Shown here piece by piece: positions 1-11,004 of a DNA stretch of 64,000 nucleotides. The position numbers were made by a program, and so were the translations under genes. The number at the start of each line of letters is the position of its first letter. The first letter of the stretch is position 1. The notes under the pieces were generated by a model. The model had not been told where the DNA came from, searched no databases, and was given only the letters and a program-made list of their open reading frames with translations. Origin of the DNA: Azospirillum sp. B510 (GTDB lineage: Bacteria > Pseudomonadota > Alphaproteobacteria > Azospirillales > Azospirillaceae); NCBI RefSeq assembly GCF_000010725.1, contig NC_013854.1, positions 2,075,001 through 2,139,000 on the forward strand, written 5' to 3'.

Positions 1-945
1 GTCGGCGTGGCAACGCTCGCCGCCTGCGCGCAGAAACCCGCCGGCACCGGCTCGGGCCTTCCGACCAGCGGCATCTACAAGGTTGGGAAGCCCTATCAGA
101 TCAACGGCGTCTGGTATTATCCCAAGGAGGATTTCAGCTACGACGAGACCGGCATCGCCTCGTGGTACGGTCCGGGCTTCCATGAGAGGAATACCGCCAA
201 CGGCGAGATCTACGACCAGAACGAGCTGACCGCCGCGCACAAGACCTTGCCGATGCCGAGCCTGGTGCGGGTCACCAACCTCGACAACGGCCGCTCCATC
301 GTCGTGCGCATCAACGATCGCGGCCCCTACGCCAACGGACGCATCATCGACATGTCGCGCCGCGGCGCCCAGCTGCTGGGCTTCGACGGTCCCGGCACCG
401 CCAAGGTGCGCGTGCAGATCCTGGCGGAGGAAAGCCGCGCCATCGCCGCCGCCGCGCGCCAGGGCACGCCCGCCCCGCTGCTGGCCGAAGTCGATGGCCC
501 GCCGCCGAAGGCCGCCCCGCGCGGCCGGATCGAGGTGACGGGACCGTCCGGTCCGGCGACGACGATCGGCGCCTCCGCCAGCCCCTCCACCGGCGCGCCG
601 CGTCCGGCGGTGGTCGGCGCCCCCGTCCCGCCGCCGACCACCGTCGCCGGCAGCATGGCGGAAGGGCGTTTCGTGCCGGCGCCGGTCGTCGCCCAGTTGC
701 CGGTCAAGGCGCATGAGGCCATCTATGTCCAGGTCGGCGCCTTCGGCAGCGAGGAGAATGTGGCGAAGGCCCGCGCCCGCCTGTCCGCCATCGGCCAGCG
801 CGCCAGCGTCAGCCAGACGCGGTCGGCCGGCATGACCCTGCACCGCGTCCGCGTCGGTCCGCTGGACAGCGTGGACCGGGCGGACAGCCTGCTGAACCAG
901 ATCATCCAGGCCGGCCTTACGGAGGCCAAAATCGTGGTGGATTGA
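1..945 (+). CDS. rlpA: RlpA-family septal ring lipoprotein with SPOR domain (5' truncated)
   Basis: Septal ring/rare lipoprotein A family; members bind denuded peptidoglycan and some cleave it as lytic transglycosylases. The reading frame is open to the window edge, and the first visible residues (TLAAC) look like a lipobox with the lipidated Cys, so the signal peptide start lies upstream and the gene is partial. A double-psi beta-barrel follows (ASWYGPGFHERNTANGE, then NDRGPYANGRIIDMS), then a Pro/Ala-rich linker, then a C-terminal SPOR domain (about the last 75 residues, beginning IYVQVGAFGSEENV). It lies 90 bp before a D,D-carboxypeptidase gene, the usual alphaproteobacterial neighbour, suggesting a shared role in cell-wall turnover at division. 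Family assignment is firm; enzymatic activity is inferred. Confidence 0.93.
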   Translation, partial: VGVATLAACAQKPAGTGSGLPTSGIYKVGKPYQINGVWYYPKEDFSYDETGIASWYGPGFHERNTANGEIYDQNELTAAHKTLPMPSLVRVTNLDNGRSIVVRINDRGPYANGRIIDMSRRGAQLLGFDGPGTAKVRVQILAEESRAIAAAARQGTPAPLLAEVDGPPPKAAPRGRIEVTGPSGPATTIGASASPSTGAPRPAVVGAPVPPPTTVAGSMAEGRFVPAPVVAQLPVKAHEAIYVQVGAFGSEENVAKARARLSAIGQRASVSQTRSAGMTLHRVRVGPLDSVDRADSLLNQIIQAGLTEAKIVVD

Positions 946-971
946 TCCGGAGCCACCCGAACCCCATCCCG

Positions 972-990
972 GCCGCTCCGCCCGAGCGGC
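972..990 (+). terminator. Hairpin between rlpA and the carboxypeptidase gene
   Basis: GCCGCTC and GAGCGGC form a perfect 7-bp stem with a 5-nt loop, 27 nt after the rlpA stop. There is no U tract, so it may be a weak terminator or an mRNA stability element. Confidence 0.4.
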
Positions 991-1034
991 AATGACCGAA
1001 TGCCTGTACCGAGTGTCCTTGGAGGATTGTTGCC

Positions 1035-2225
1035 ATGAACGCTGATGTCGTCCGCCTGTGTGCCGTTTTCGGCCGTTCCGTCGCTGTCGCGGCCGGAATT
1101 GCGATGGCCGGGGCCACGATTGGCGCCGGCTTCACCGCGGTTCCGGTCCAGGCCGCGACCATCGACACCATCGCCAAGCAGGCGATCCTGGTCGACCTGA
1201 CCTCGAACACCGTGCTGTTCGAGAAGAACGCCGACGAGCGGATGGCGCCGTCGTCGATGAGCAAGATCATGACCGCCTACATGGTGTTCGAGGCGATCAA
1301 GGCCGGCCGCCTGACGCTGGAGAGCACGCTGCCGGTCAGCGAGCGGGCCTGGCGGATGCAGGGCTCCAAGATGTTCGTGGAGCTTCACAACAACATCAAG
1401 GTCGACGACCTGCTGAAGGGCATGATCGTCCAGTCCGGCAACGACGCCTGCATCGTCCTGGCCGAGGGGCTGGCCGGATCGGAGCAGTCCTTCGCCGAGC
1501 AGGCGACCAAGCGGGCGAAGGAGCTGGGGCTGAAGAGCAGCAACTTCGTCAACGCCACCGGCTGGCCCGACCCCAACCACTATATGACCGCCCGCGACCT
1601 GGCGATCCTGGCCGAACGGCTGATCAAGGACTTCCCCGAATTCTACAAGTACGATTCGATCCGGGAGTTCAAGTATCACGGCATCACCCAGGGCAACCGC
1701 AATCCGCTGCTCTACCGCAACATGAATGTCGACGGGTTGAAGACCGGCCACACCGACGCCGGCGGCTATGGCCTGACCGCGTCGGGCGAGCGCGACGGGC
1801 GCCGGCTGCTGCTGGTGGTCAACGGCCTGCCCAGCATGCAGGCGCGTGCCGACGAATCGGCCCGGCTGATCGAATGGGGCTTCCGCGAATTCGCCTCCTA
1901 CACGCTCTACAAGGGCGGCGAGACCATCGAACAGGTGCCGGTCTGGCAGGGCGAACAGGACATGGTGCCGGTCACCGTGCCGCAGAATCTGAGCGTCACC
2001 ATGGCCCGCACCGACCGCCCCGGCATGAAGGTGTCTCTGGTCAGCAGCGCGCCCGTCGCCGCCCCGCTCAAGAAGGGCGACCCGGTGGGCAAGCTGGTGA
2101 TCTCCGCCCCAGGCTTCCCCGGCAAGGAGGTGCCGGTGGTGGCCGCCCAGGACGTGCCGAAGGCCGGCTTCGTCGGCCGCGCCTTCGCCGCCGCCAAATA
2201 TCTCGTCTTCGGCAACAGCCTGTGA
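1035..2225 (+). CDS. dacC: D-alanyl-D-alanine carboxypeptidase (PBP5/6 family)
   Basis: Serine-type peptidase S11 that trims the terminal D-Ala from peptidoglycan pentapeptides in the periplasm. The start is preceded by GGAGG eight bases upstream. An N-terminal signal peptide ends near residue 40 (VQA-A). The three active-site motifs are all present: SMSK at 74-77, SGN at 134-136 and KTG at 236-238. The C-terminal PBP5-type beta-sandwich domain (about 290-380) ends in a segment that may be the amphipathic membrane anchor. At 396 residues it is of normal family length. It heads a tight run with tmk and holB. The dacC/dacA label is by family only, since paralogues cannot be separated from one window. 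Confidence 0.93.
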   Translation: MNADVVRLCAVFGRSVAVAAGIAMAGATIGAGFTAVPVQAATIDTIAKQAILVDLTSNTVLFEKNADERMAPSSMSKIMTAYMVFEAIKAGRLTLESTLPVSERAWRMQGSKMFVELHNNIKVDDLLKGMIVQSGNDACIVLAEGLAGSEQSFAEQATKRAKELGLKSSNFVNATGWPDPNHYMTARDLAILAERLIKDFPEFYKYDSIREFKYHGITQGNRNPLLYRNMNVDGLKTGHTDAGGYGLTASGERDGRRLLLVVNGLPSMQARADESARLIEWGFREFASYTLYKGGETIEQVPVWQGEQDMVPVTVPQNLSVTMARTDRPGMKVSLVSSAPVAAPLKKGDPVGKLVISAPGFPGKEVPVVAAQDVPKAGFVGRAFAAAKYLVFGNSL

Positions 2226-2236
2226 CCGTGACGACG

Positions 2237-2926
2237 ATGGCGGGTCCCGCCACCTCCCCCGCTCGCGGCCGCCTCATCACGCTCGAAGGCGGCGAAGGGG
2301 CCGGCAAGTCGACGCAGCTGCGCCGGCTGGCCGGGCGCCTGCGGGAAACACTGCGCGCCCGCGGTGCCGGGCTGGTGACGACGCGCGAGCCGGGAGGATC
2401 GCCGGGGGCGGAGGAGATCCGCGCCCTGCTGGTGACCGGCGAGACCGGGCGCTGGAGCCCGGTGACGGAGGCCCTGCTGCACAGCGCCGCCCGCCGCGAC
2501 CATCTGGAGCGGACGGTGTGGCCGGCGCTGGAGACGGGGGACTGGGTCCTGTGCGACCGCTTCCTCGACAGCACCATGGCCTATCAGGGCTACGGGCTGG
2601 GGCTGGGGCGCGCGCTGGTGGAGACGGTGCAGCGCGCGGCACTCGGCGATTTCCGCCCCGACCTGACGCTGATCCTCGACATCGAGGTGGAGAAGGGCCT
2701 GCGCCGCGCGGTGGCCCGCCATGGCGGCGAGGACCGTTATGAGCGGATGGACATCGGCTTTCACCAGCGCTTGCGCGACGGCTTCCTCGACATCGCCCGG
2801 CGCGAGCCGGACCGCTGCGCCGTGGTCGATGCCGACGCCGATCCCGACACCGTGCAGGCCCGCGTCTGGGATGCGGTGTCGGGCCGGCTGGGGCTCGGCC
2901 CTTCCGACCGGGCGGGAGATCCATGA
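2237..2926 (+). CDS. tmk: Thymidylate kinase
   Basis: Phosphorylates dTMP to dTDP with ATP, an essential cytosolic step of dTTP synthesis. The P-loop GGEGAGKS is at residues 18-25, the DR(F)LDS motif for dTMP binding follows, and an RYERMD-type segment is near the C-terminus. The length of 229 residues is typical. The ATG at 2237 is preferred; an in-frame GTG at 2228 is possible. The gene begins 11 bp after the carboxypeptidase stop, and its TGA overlaps the holB start (ATGA), so translational coupling with holB is likely. The tmk-holB pair is widely conserved. Confidence 0.96.
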   Translation: MAGPATSPARGRLITLEGGEGAGKSTQLRRLAGRLRETLRARGAGLVTTREPGGSPGAEEIRALLVTGETGRWSPVTEALLHSAARRDHLERTVWPALETGDWVLCDRFLDSTMAYQGYGLGLGRALVETVQRAALGDFRPDLTLILDIEVEKGLRRAVARHGGEDRYERMDIGFHQRLRDGFLDIARREPDRCAVVDADADPDTVQARVWDAVSGRLGLGPSDRAGDP

Positions 2927-4053
2927 GCAAGGCGCGCCCCCCCGCCCCCGCCGCGCCGGCCACGGAGGAGGCGCTCGCCCCGCGCCGCAATCCCGACCTC
3001 GTCGGGCATGACGAGGCGGAACGGCTGCTGCTGGAGGCCTGGAATTCCGGCCGGCTGCCGCATGCCTGGCTGATCGGCGGCACGCCCGGCATCGGCAAGG
3101 CGACGCTGGCCTTCCGCTTCGCCCGCTTCGTCCTGGCCCAGGAGCCCCCCGGCGACAGCCTGTTCGGCGACTCCCTGGGGGGCGCGGCGCCGGTAACCTC
3201 GCTGCACATCGGCCCAGACCATCCGGTGTTCCGCCGGGTGGCGTCGGGCGGTCATGCCGATCTGCTGACCATCGAGCGCCAGCGCGATGAGAAGAAGGGC
3301 CGGCTGAAGCGCGACATCGCGGTGGATGACGTGCGCAGGATCGGCCCGTTCCTGCGTCGCACCTCGGCGGAAGGCGGCTGGCGCGTCGCGGTGATCGACG
3401 GCGCCGACCGCATGAATCTGAGCGGGCTGAACGCCATCCTGAAGATCCTGGAGGAGCCGCCGCCCGGCGCCCTGCTGCTGCTGGTCAGCGACAATCCCGG
3501 CGGCATGCTGCCGACCATCCGCTCGCGCTGCCGCAAGCTGACGCTGAAGCCGCTGGCGGAGGAGACGGTCATCGACCTGCTGGGACGGCATCGCCCCGAC
3601 ATCGCCGCCGACGACCGTCCGGCGCTGGCCCGCCTGTCGGAAGGCAGCGTCGGCCGCGCCATCGATCTGGCCGACGCCGGGGGTCTGGCGCTCTACCGCG
3701 AGATGGTCGGGCTGCTGTCCGACCTGCCGCGCATCGACATCGTCGCGGCGCACGCCTTCGGCGACAAGCTGACCCGCAAACAGGACGACGGGATGTTCGA
3801 GACGGCGACCGAGCTGCTGGTCTGGTGGCTGGCCCGCTTCGCCCGCTCGCTCGCCCGCGGCTCCTGGCCGGCGGAGGTGGTGCCGGGCGAGGCCGCCCTG
3901 ATGACCCGGCTGGCGAATGCCCGCGGCCTTGAACGTTGGGTGGAGGTGTGGGAAAAGGTTCAGCGTCTTTTCGCGCGCGCGGAATCCGCGAACCTGGACC
4001 GCAAGCAGGTGGTCCTCAACGCGCTGGCGGCGCTGGAAACGGCGGCCGCCTAG
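2923..4053 (+). CDS. holB: DNA polymerase III subunit delta'
   Basis: Clamp-loader subunit of the replicative polymerase. The N-terminal AAA+ fold carries a P-loop-like GTPGIGK at 53-59, a conserved ILEEPP segment in the sensor region, and the RSRCRKL (SRC) arginine-finger motif. The C-terminal half is the helical collar. The usual zinc-binding cysteines of some delta' proteins are not obvious. At 376 residues it is within the alphaproteobacterial range. It overlaps tmk by 4 nt and precedes metG, an order widely conserved in alphaproteobacteria (holB-metG-tatD). Confidence 0.95.
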   Translation: MSKARPPAPAAPATEEALAPRRNPDLVGHDEAERLLLEAWNSGRLPHAWLIGGTPGIGKATLAFRFARFVLAQEPPGDSLFGDSLGGAAPVTSLHIGPDHPVFRRVASGGHADLLTIERQRDEKKGRLKRDIAVDDVRRIGPFLRRTSAEGGWRVAVIDGADRMNLSGLNAILKILEEPPPGALLLLVSDNPGGMLPTIRSRCRKLTLKPLAEETVIDLLGRHRPDIAADDRPALARLSEGSVGRAIDLADAGGLALYREMVGLLSDLPRIDIVAAHAFGDKLTRKQDDGMFETATELLVWWLARFARSLARGSWPAEVVPGEAALMTRLANARGLERWVEVWEKVQRLFARAESANLDRKQVVLNALAALETAAA

Positions 4054-4102
4054 GGTTGTTTCAGAACCTGCCGGGTAAACCTACTGGAAGAAAGTGCCGC
4101 AA

Positions 4103-5653
4103 ATGGCCGGGCCGAAGACCTTCTATCTGACGACGCCGATTTATTACGTGAACGACGTGCCGCACATCGGCCACGCCTACACGACGCTTGCCTGCGACGT
4201 CCTCGCCCGGTTCATGCGGCTCGACGGCTATGACGTGAAGTTCCTGACCGGCACCGACGAGCATGGCCAGAAGGTCGAGAAATCGGCGGAGAAGGCCGGC
4301 ATCGCGCCGCAGGACTTCACCGACCGGGTGTCGCGGAATTTCCGCGATCTCGTGTCGCTGATGAACTATTCAAACGACGACTTCATCCGCACCACCGAGC
4401 CGCGCCACGTCAAGTCGGTGCAGGCGCTGTGGACGCTGCTGAAGGATCGCGGCGAGATCTATCTCGGCTCCTATGCCGGCTGGTATTCGGTCCGCGACGA
4501 GGCCTTCTATGGCGAGGACGAGCTGACCACCAATCCCGAGGGCAAGAAGATCGCCCCGACCGGCGCGGAGTGCGAATGGGTCGAGGAGCCGTCCTATTTC
4601 TTCAAGCTCTCGGCCTGGCAGGACCGGCTGATCGAGTTCTACGAGCGGAACCCCGATTTCATCGCGCCGGCCGGCAAGCGCAACGAGGTGATGGCCTTCG
4701 TCAAGTCGGGCCTGAAGGATCTTTCGGTCAGCCGCACCACCTTCAAGTGGGGCATCCCGGTGCCGGGCGACGACGCCCACATCATGTATGTCTGGCTCGA
4801 CGCGCTGGCGAACTACATCACCGCCGTCGGCTATCCCGACACCACGGGCGACTATGCCAAATACTGGCCGGCCGATCTGCACATGGTCGGCAAGGACATC
4901 CTGCGCTTCCACGCTGTCTATTGGCCGGCCTTCCTGATGGCCGCCGGCCTCCAGCCGCCGAAGAGGGTCTTCGCCCATGGCTGGTGGACGATCGAAGGCC
5001 AGAAGATGTCGAAGTCGCTCGGCAACGTCATCGCGCCGGAAACCCTGGTCACCACCTACGGGCTCGACCAGACCCGCTATTTCCTGCTGCGCGAGGTGCC
5101 GTTCGGCAATGACGGCGACTTCTCTCACAAGCAGATGGTCAACCGGATCAACGGCAACCTCGCCAATGATTACGGCAATCTGGTGCAGCGCGTCCTGTCG
5201 ATGATCGGCAAGAATTGCGCCGCCGCCGTGCCGACGCCGGGCGCCTTCACCGAGGCCGACCAGGCGCTGCTCGGCCCGGCTTACGGCCTTCTCGACGTGG
5301 TGCGGGCGGAGATCAGGGCGCAGGCCTTCCACAAGGCGCTGGACGCCATCTGGGCCGTGGTCGGCGACGCCAACCGCTATGTCGACGAACAGGCGCCGTG
5401 GGCGCTGAAGAAGACCGACCCGGCGCGCATGGCCACCGTGCTGTATGTGTTGGCCGAGACGATCCGTCATCTGGCGATCCTGACCCAGCCGGTGATGCCG
5501 GACGCCTCCGCCCGCATCCTCGACCTGCTGGCGCTGGGGCCGGATGCCCGCGGCTTCGGCACGCTGGGGCCGTCGGGAGCGCTGGTCGCCGGCACGCCGC
5601 TGCCGACGCCGCAAGGCGTCTTCCCGCGCTATGTCGAAGAACCGAAGGCCTGA
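4103..5653 (+). CDS. metG: Methionyl-tRNA synthetase
   Basis: Class I aminoacyl-tRNA synthetase that charges tRNA-Met. The HIGH signature is at residues 21-24 (PHIGHAY) and KMSKS at 301-305. The protein is 516 residues, the short form without a C-terminal dimerisation domain. The zinc-binding insertion is reduced, as in the alphaproteobacterial type. The ATG at 4103 is chosen because GGAAG lies 12 bases upstream; an in-frame GTG at 4094 would sit too close to that site. It lies between holB and a TatD-family gene in an apparent operon. Confidence 0.96.
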   Translation: MAGPKTFYLTTPIYYVNDVPHIGHAYTTLACDVLARFMRLDGYDVKFLTGTDEHGQKVEKSAEKAGIAPQDFTDRVSRNFRDLVSLMNYSNDDFIRTTEPRHVKSVQALWTLLKDRGEIYLGSYAGWYSVRDEAFYGEDELTTNPEGKKIAPTGAECEWVEEPSYFFKLSAWQDRLIEFYERNPDFIAPAGKRNEVMAFVKSGLKDLSVSRTTFKWGIPVPGDDAHIMYVWLDALANYITAVGYPDTTGDYAKYWPADLHMVGKDILRFHAVYWPAFLMAAGLQPPKRVFAHGWWTIEGQKMSKSLGNVIAPETLVTTYGLDQTRYFLLREVPFGNDGDFSHKQMVNRINGNLANDYGNLVQRVLSMIGKNCAAAVPTPGAFTEADQALLGPAYGLLDVVRAEIRAQAFHKALDAIWAVVGDANRYVDEQAPWALKKTDPARMATVLYVLAETIRHLAILTQPVMPDASARILDLLALGPDARGFGTLGPSGALVAGTPLPTPQGVFPRYVEEPKA

Positions 5654-5662
5654 GTTTCCCCG

Positions 5663-6457
5663 ATGCTCGTCGACAGCCATTGCCATCTCGACTTCCCCGA
5701 TTTCACCGAAGAGCTGGACGCGGTCGTTGACCGCGCCCGGCAGGCCGGAATCGGGCGGATGGTCACCATCTGCACCTATATCAGCCGGTTCGACCGCATC
5801 CTGGCGGTGGCGGAGCGCTATGACGACATCCTGTGCACGGTGGGGGTCCATCCCCATCAGGCGCAGGAGGAGTTCGCCATCACCACCGTGGAAAAGCTGG
5901 TCGAGCTGTCACGCCATCCCAAGGTGATCGGGTTGGGCGAGACCGGCCTCGATTACTTCTATGACAAGAGCCCGCGCGACCAGCAGCAGGAGTGCTTCCG
6001 CCGGCACATCCGCGCCAGCCTGGAGACCGGACTGCCGCTGATCATCCACACCCGCGACGCCGACGACGACACCATGCGCATCGTCAAGGAGGAGGCGGCC
6101 GGGCAAAGGGTGAAGGGGTTGCTGCACTGCTTCAGCTCCGGCCGCGCCCTGGCGGAGGAGGCGGTGGAGTACGGCTTCACCCTGTCGCTGTCGGGGATCG
6201 TCACCTTCAAGAAGTCGGAGGCGCTGCGCGCCATCGTCAAGGACGTGCCGCTCGACCGCATCCTGGTGGAGACCGACGCGCCCTATCTGGCCCCCATCCC
6301 CTTCCGCGGCAAGCGCAACGAGCCGGCCTATGTCGCCCACACCGCGGCTTGCGTGGCCGAGGTGAAGGGCGTGCCGGCGGAGGAGCTGGCCCGCGTCACC
6401 ACCGACAATTTCTTCCGCCTGTTCGACAAGGCGGTTGCGGACACGGCGGCGGCATGA
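5663..6457 (+). CDS. TatD-family metal-dependent hydrolase (YcfH-like)
   Basis: Metal-dependent deoxyribonuclease/hydrolase with the amidohydrolase-like TIM barrel. The N-terminal metal-ligand motif DSHCHLDF is at residues 4-11. GLGETGLDYFY, IIHTRDA, HCFSSG and ETDAPYLAP follow in the order expected of the family. At 264 residues it is full length. It starts 9 bp after metG, and its TGA overlaps the start of the next gene. In E. coli the matching gene beside holB is ycfH. Cellular substrate is not known for most members; a role in DNA or RNA quality control is inferred from the family. Confidence 0.93.
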   Translation: MLVDSHCHLDFPDFTEELDAVVDRARQAGIGRMVTICTYISRFDRILAVAERYDDILCTVGVHPHQAQEEFAITTVEKLVELSRHPKVIGLGETGLDYFYDKSPRDQQQECFRRHIRASLETGLPLIIHTRDADDDTMRIVKEEAAGQRVKGLLHCFSSGRALAEEAVEYGFTLSLSGIVTFKKSEALRAIVKDVPLDRILVETDAPYLAPIPFRGKRNEPAYVAHTAACVAEVKGVPAEELARVTTDNFFRLFDKAVADTAAA

Positions 6458-7263
6458 GCGAAGCCGGCGCATCGACCGGCGCGTTGCGCGTGACCGTCCT
6501 TGGCTGCGGCGGATCGCGCGGCGTGCCGGCGGTCGCCGGTGTTCCCGGCGGCCAGTGGGGCCGCTGCGATCCCGCCAATCCGAAGAACCGGCGCATGCGC
6601 CCGTCGGTGCTGGTGGAGCGCGACGGCGTCTCGGTTCTGGTCGACAGCTCCCCCGACCTGCGCCAGCAGTTGCTCGACAGCGGCTGTTCGCGGCTGGACG
6701 CCGTGCTGTGGACGCACCAGCATGCCGACCATTGCCACGGCATCGACGAGCTGCGCGAGATTTGCCGGCAGATGCATGCGCCGATCGACGCCTATGGCTG
6801 GGACGAACATCTGCGCGACATCGAGACGCGCTTCCCCTATTGTTTCGCGCCGCTGCCCGACGGTTATCCCTTCTATCGGCCGGTGCTGAAGACGCATCGG
6901 ATCGACGGGCCGTTCACCGTGAAGGGGCTGGAGGTCACGCCGTTCGAGCAGGACCACGGCTATATGCGGACGGTCGGCTACCGGTTCGGCGGCTTCGCCT
7001 ATTCGACCGACGTGGTGCGACTGGACGACCGGGCGTTCGCGGCGCTGGCCGGGGTCGACACCTGGATGGTCGATTGCGGCCGGATCGAGCCGCCCCACCC
7101 GGTGCATGCGCATCTGGCGCTGACGCTGACATGGATCGAACGGGTACGGCCGCGCCGGGCCTATCTGACCCACATGGACAACACGATGGACTATGACAGC
7201 CTGCGGCGGATCCTGCCGGCGGGGGTCGAGCCGGCTTATGACGGGATGGTGATCGCGGTGTGA
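6454..7263 (+). CDS. MBL-fold metallo-hydrolase, PhnP-like phosphodiesterase
   Basis: Metallo-beta-lactamase-fold protein with the metal motif HQHADH at residues 88-93, an N-terminal LGCGGSRGVP segment and later metal-ligand segments (EQDHGYMRTVGYRF, YLTHMDN). This pattern matches the PhnP/LipB-associated phosphodiesterase group that hydrolyses cyclic phosphates. It is 269 residues long. The start codon overlaps the preceding TatD-family stop (ATGA), and the two genes are commonly paired in alphaproteobacteria. No phn genes are near, so a C-P lyase role is unlikely here; a nucleotide or RNA-end processing role is a guess. Confidence 0.88.
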   Translation: MSEAGASTGALRVTVLGCGGSRGVPAVAGVPGGQWGRCDPANPKNRRMRPSVLVERDGVSVLVDSSPDLRQQLLDSGCSRLDAVLWTHQHADHCHGIDELREICRQMHAPIDAYGWDEHLRDIETRFPYCFAPLPDGYPFYRPVLKTHRIDGPFTVKGLEVTPFEQDHGYMRTVGYRFGGFAYSTDVVRLDDRAFAALAGVDTWMVDCGRIEPPHPVHAHLALTLTWIERVRPRRAYLTHMDNTMDYDSLRRILPAGVEPAYDGMVIAV

Positions 7264-7267
7264 GGGT

Positions 7268-7292
7268 GGGGGCGTTCGAAGCCGACGCCCCC
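7268..7292. terminator. Bidirectional terminator hairpin between convergent genes
   Basis: GGGGGCG (7268-7274) pairs with CGCCCCC (7286-7292), and TCG/CGA can extend the stem with one bulged T. It occupies the 37-bp gap between two convergent genes, so it can serve both. Confidence 0.65.
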
Positions 7293-7300
7293 GGAACTCC

Positions 7301-8997
<1,697 letters not shown>

Positions 8998-10176
8998 ATG
9001 AAGGATGCGGCGGCGGCGACGGACGGCGGCAGGGAAGCGGCGGCGGCGCGCGATCTGCGTCTCGACTTCTTCCGTGGCCTGGCGCTGTGGTTCATCTTCG
9101 TGAACCACATCCCGGCCAACCAGATCTCCTGGGCGACCCCGCGCAATTTCGGCCTGAGCGACGCCACCGAGATCTTCGTCTTCATCTCCGGCTACACCGC
9201 GGCCCTGGTCTATGGCCGGACCCTTGAGGGACAGGGGATGGCGATGGCGGCGGCCCAGGTGCTGCACCGCTGCTGGACGCTGTATGTCACCTACATCATC
9301 CTGTTCTTCGGCTTCACCACCCAGATCGCCTACACCGCCCGCGCCTTCGACAGCCCGCTGTTCGCGGAGGAGATGGGCATCGCCGGCTATTTCCAGGACC
9401 CCGTCACCGCCCTGACCCAGGCCATCCTGCTGAAGTTCCGTCCGGCGAACCTGGATGTGCTGCCGCTCTATATCGTGCTTCTGCTCGGTTTTCCCCTGCT
9501 GCTGCCGGCCCTGCGCCGCCGGCCGCTCGGCGTCATGGCCGGCTCGGCGGCCCTCTATCTCGCCGCGCGGCAATGGGACTGGAACCTGCCGACCTATCCG
9601 GACGGCGGCGTCTGGTACTTCAACCCCTTCACCTGGCAGTTCCTGTTCGTCCTGGGGGCTTCGCTTCAGCACCAGCCGGCGCTGCGGCGCGATCTGACCC
9701 GCTTCCGGCGCCCGGTGGCGGTGGCGGCCGGCGCGGTCCTGCTCGCCGGCCTGTTCCTGACCCTGTCCTGGAAATTCGCTCCCCTGCACGCGCTGATCCC
9801 GGCATGGCTGACCGAGATCCTCTATCCCATCAGCAAGACCGACCTCGACCCGCTGCGCCTGCTGCATTTCTTCGCGCTCGCCTATCTGGTCCTCCGCCTG
9901 GTGCCGGCGGGGTCGTCCTGGCTGCGCGGGCCGCTCGCCTCTCCCGTGCTGGCCTGCGGGCGGCAGTCGCTGCCGGTGTTCTGCCTGGGCGTGCTGCTGT
10001 CCTTCGCCGGACAGACGGTTCTGGTCCATGTCAGCGGCTCGCTTTCGGCGCAGTTCCTTGTTACCGTGCTCGGCATCGCCGCCATGGTTCTGCTTGCGCG
10101 CTTCCTGAACTGGTACCAGTCGGCGGAGCGGGCGCGCCGCCACCGGGTGGCCGCCACCACCAAGATCGGCGCGTGA
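8998..10176 (+). CDS. opgC: OpgC-family membrane acyltransferase
   Basis: Integral membrane protein of the OpgC family; characterised members transfer succinyl or other acyl groups to periplasmic glucans. After a short cytoplasmic N-terminus the family signature RDLRLDFFRGLALWFIFVNHIPAN is seen at about residues 18-41, followed by FGLSDATEIFVFISGYTAA. About ten hydrophobic helices follow. The conserved Arg/Asp and His residues of acyltransferase-3-like proteins are in the first helix region. It is 392 residues, normal for the family. Two SGNH-hydrolase-like genes follow directly, 30 bp and then overlapping, implying one operon acting on envelope glucan substituents. The substrate cannot be read from sequence. 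Confidence 0.88.
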   Translation: MKDAAAATDGGREAAAARDLRLDFFRGLALWFIFVNHIPANQISWATPRNFGLSDATEIFVFISGYTAALVYGRTLEGQGMAMAAAQVLHRCWTLYVTYIILFFGFTTQIAYTARAFDSPLFAEEMGIAGYFQDPVTALTQAILLKFRPANLDVLPLYIVLLLGFPLLLPALRRRPLGVMAGSAALYLAARQWDWNLPTYPDGGVWYFNPFTWQFLFVLGASLQHQPALRRDLTRFRRPVAVAAGAVLLAGLFLTLSWKFAPLHALIPAWLTEILYPISKTDLDPLRLLHFFALAYLVLRLVPAGSSWLRGPLASPVLACGRQSLPVFCLGVLLSFAGQTVLVHVSGSLSAQFLVTVLGIAAMVLLARFLNWYQSAERARRHRVAATTKIGA

Positions 10177-10206
10177 GGGGTGCATGACGCGGGCGGAGTG
10201 CGACGG

Positions 10207-11004
10207 ATGCTGAGGGGCGCGGCCTTGCCGCTGGCGGTCCTGCTGCTCCTTTCCCCGGGTCACGCCTCGGCCGGTCCGAAGCTGGTCGGCCCGTCGGTCG
10301 ATGCCGCGTGCGCCGTGCCGGACTCCATCCTCGCCCCCGGACTCGCCCCTGGCGGCGGGCTGCCCCAGGTCTCGGCGCAACTGGCCGCCGGGCGCCCGCT
10401 GTCGGTCCTGATCGTGCATTCCGGCAAGTCCGCGGCGAAGCCGGGCATCGTCGGCTATCCGGCCCGGCTGGAAAGCGAGCTGGCGCGGCGCCTGCCCGGA
10501 CAGGAGGTCCGCACCACCGTGCTGAGCTTGGCCGGCGAAGCCGCCCCCGCCATGGTCGCTCCGCTGAGCCGGGCGGTGGAGGAACGGAAGCCGGCGCTGG
10601 TCATCTGGCAGACCGGCACGGTCGACGCCATGCGCGGCCTGGATCTGGAGAGTTTCGGCGCCGCCCTGCAATCGGGCATCGCCGATGTCCAGCGCCGCGG
10701 CGCCGACATCATCATCATGGACATGCAGTACAGCATGCACACGGCGCAGCTGATCGATTTCGCGCCCTACATGTCCTACATGTCCTGGCTGGCGCAAAGC
10801 TCCAACGTCTTCCACTTCCCCCGCTACGACATCATGCGGCATTGGGTGGAGGATGGCCGGGTCGATTTCGCCGACGAATCGGATGGGGCGAAGCAGCGTG
10901 CTTATGAATTCGTTCACCGTTGCATCGGACAATTGCTGGCGGAAAGCGTCGCCACGATGATCGACCCCCTGTCGGTCAACCGGCGCCCCGGAGTGAGCAA
11001 TTGA
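10207..11004 (+). CDS. SGNH-hydrolase-like exported protein with degenerate active site
   Basis: Exported protein of 265 residues with a signal peptide ending near AGP. It is clearly a paralogue of the next gene: both have YPARL, then VIWQ(T/V)G, then (M/L)D(M/L)QY in the same order. The SGNH catalytic positions are lost: the GSS nucleophile block of the paralogue is HSG here (LIVHSGKSAAKPG), the block III GAN is GTV, and no D-x-x-H is found near the C-terminus. It is therefore predicted to be a non-catalytic binding partner. An in-frame GTG at 10180 is an alternative start; the ATG at 10207 follows GGCGGAG. It lies directly between OpgC and the intact hydrolase. Confidence 0.82.
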   Translation: MLRGAALPLAVLLLLSPGHASAGPKLVGPSVDAACAVPDSILAPGLAPGGGLPQVSAQLAAGRPLSVLIVHSGKSAAKPGIVGYPARLESELARRLPGQEVRTTVLSLAGEAAPAMVAPLSRAVEERKPALVIWQTGTVDAMRGLDLESFGAALQSGIADVQRRGADIIIMDMQYSMHTAQLIDFAPYMSYMSWLAQSSNVFHFPRYDIMRHWVEDGRVDFADESDGAKQRAYEFVHRCIGQLLAESVATMIDPLSVNRRPGVSN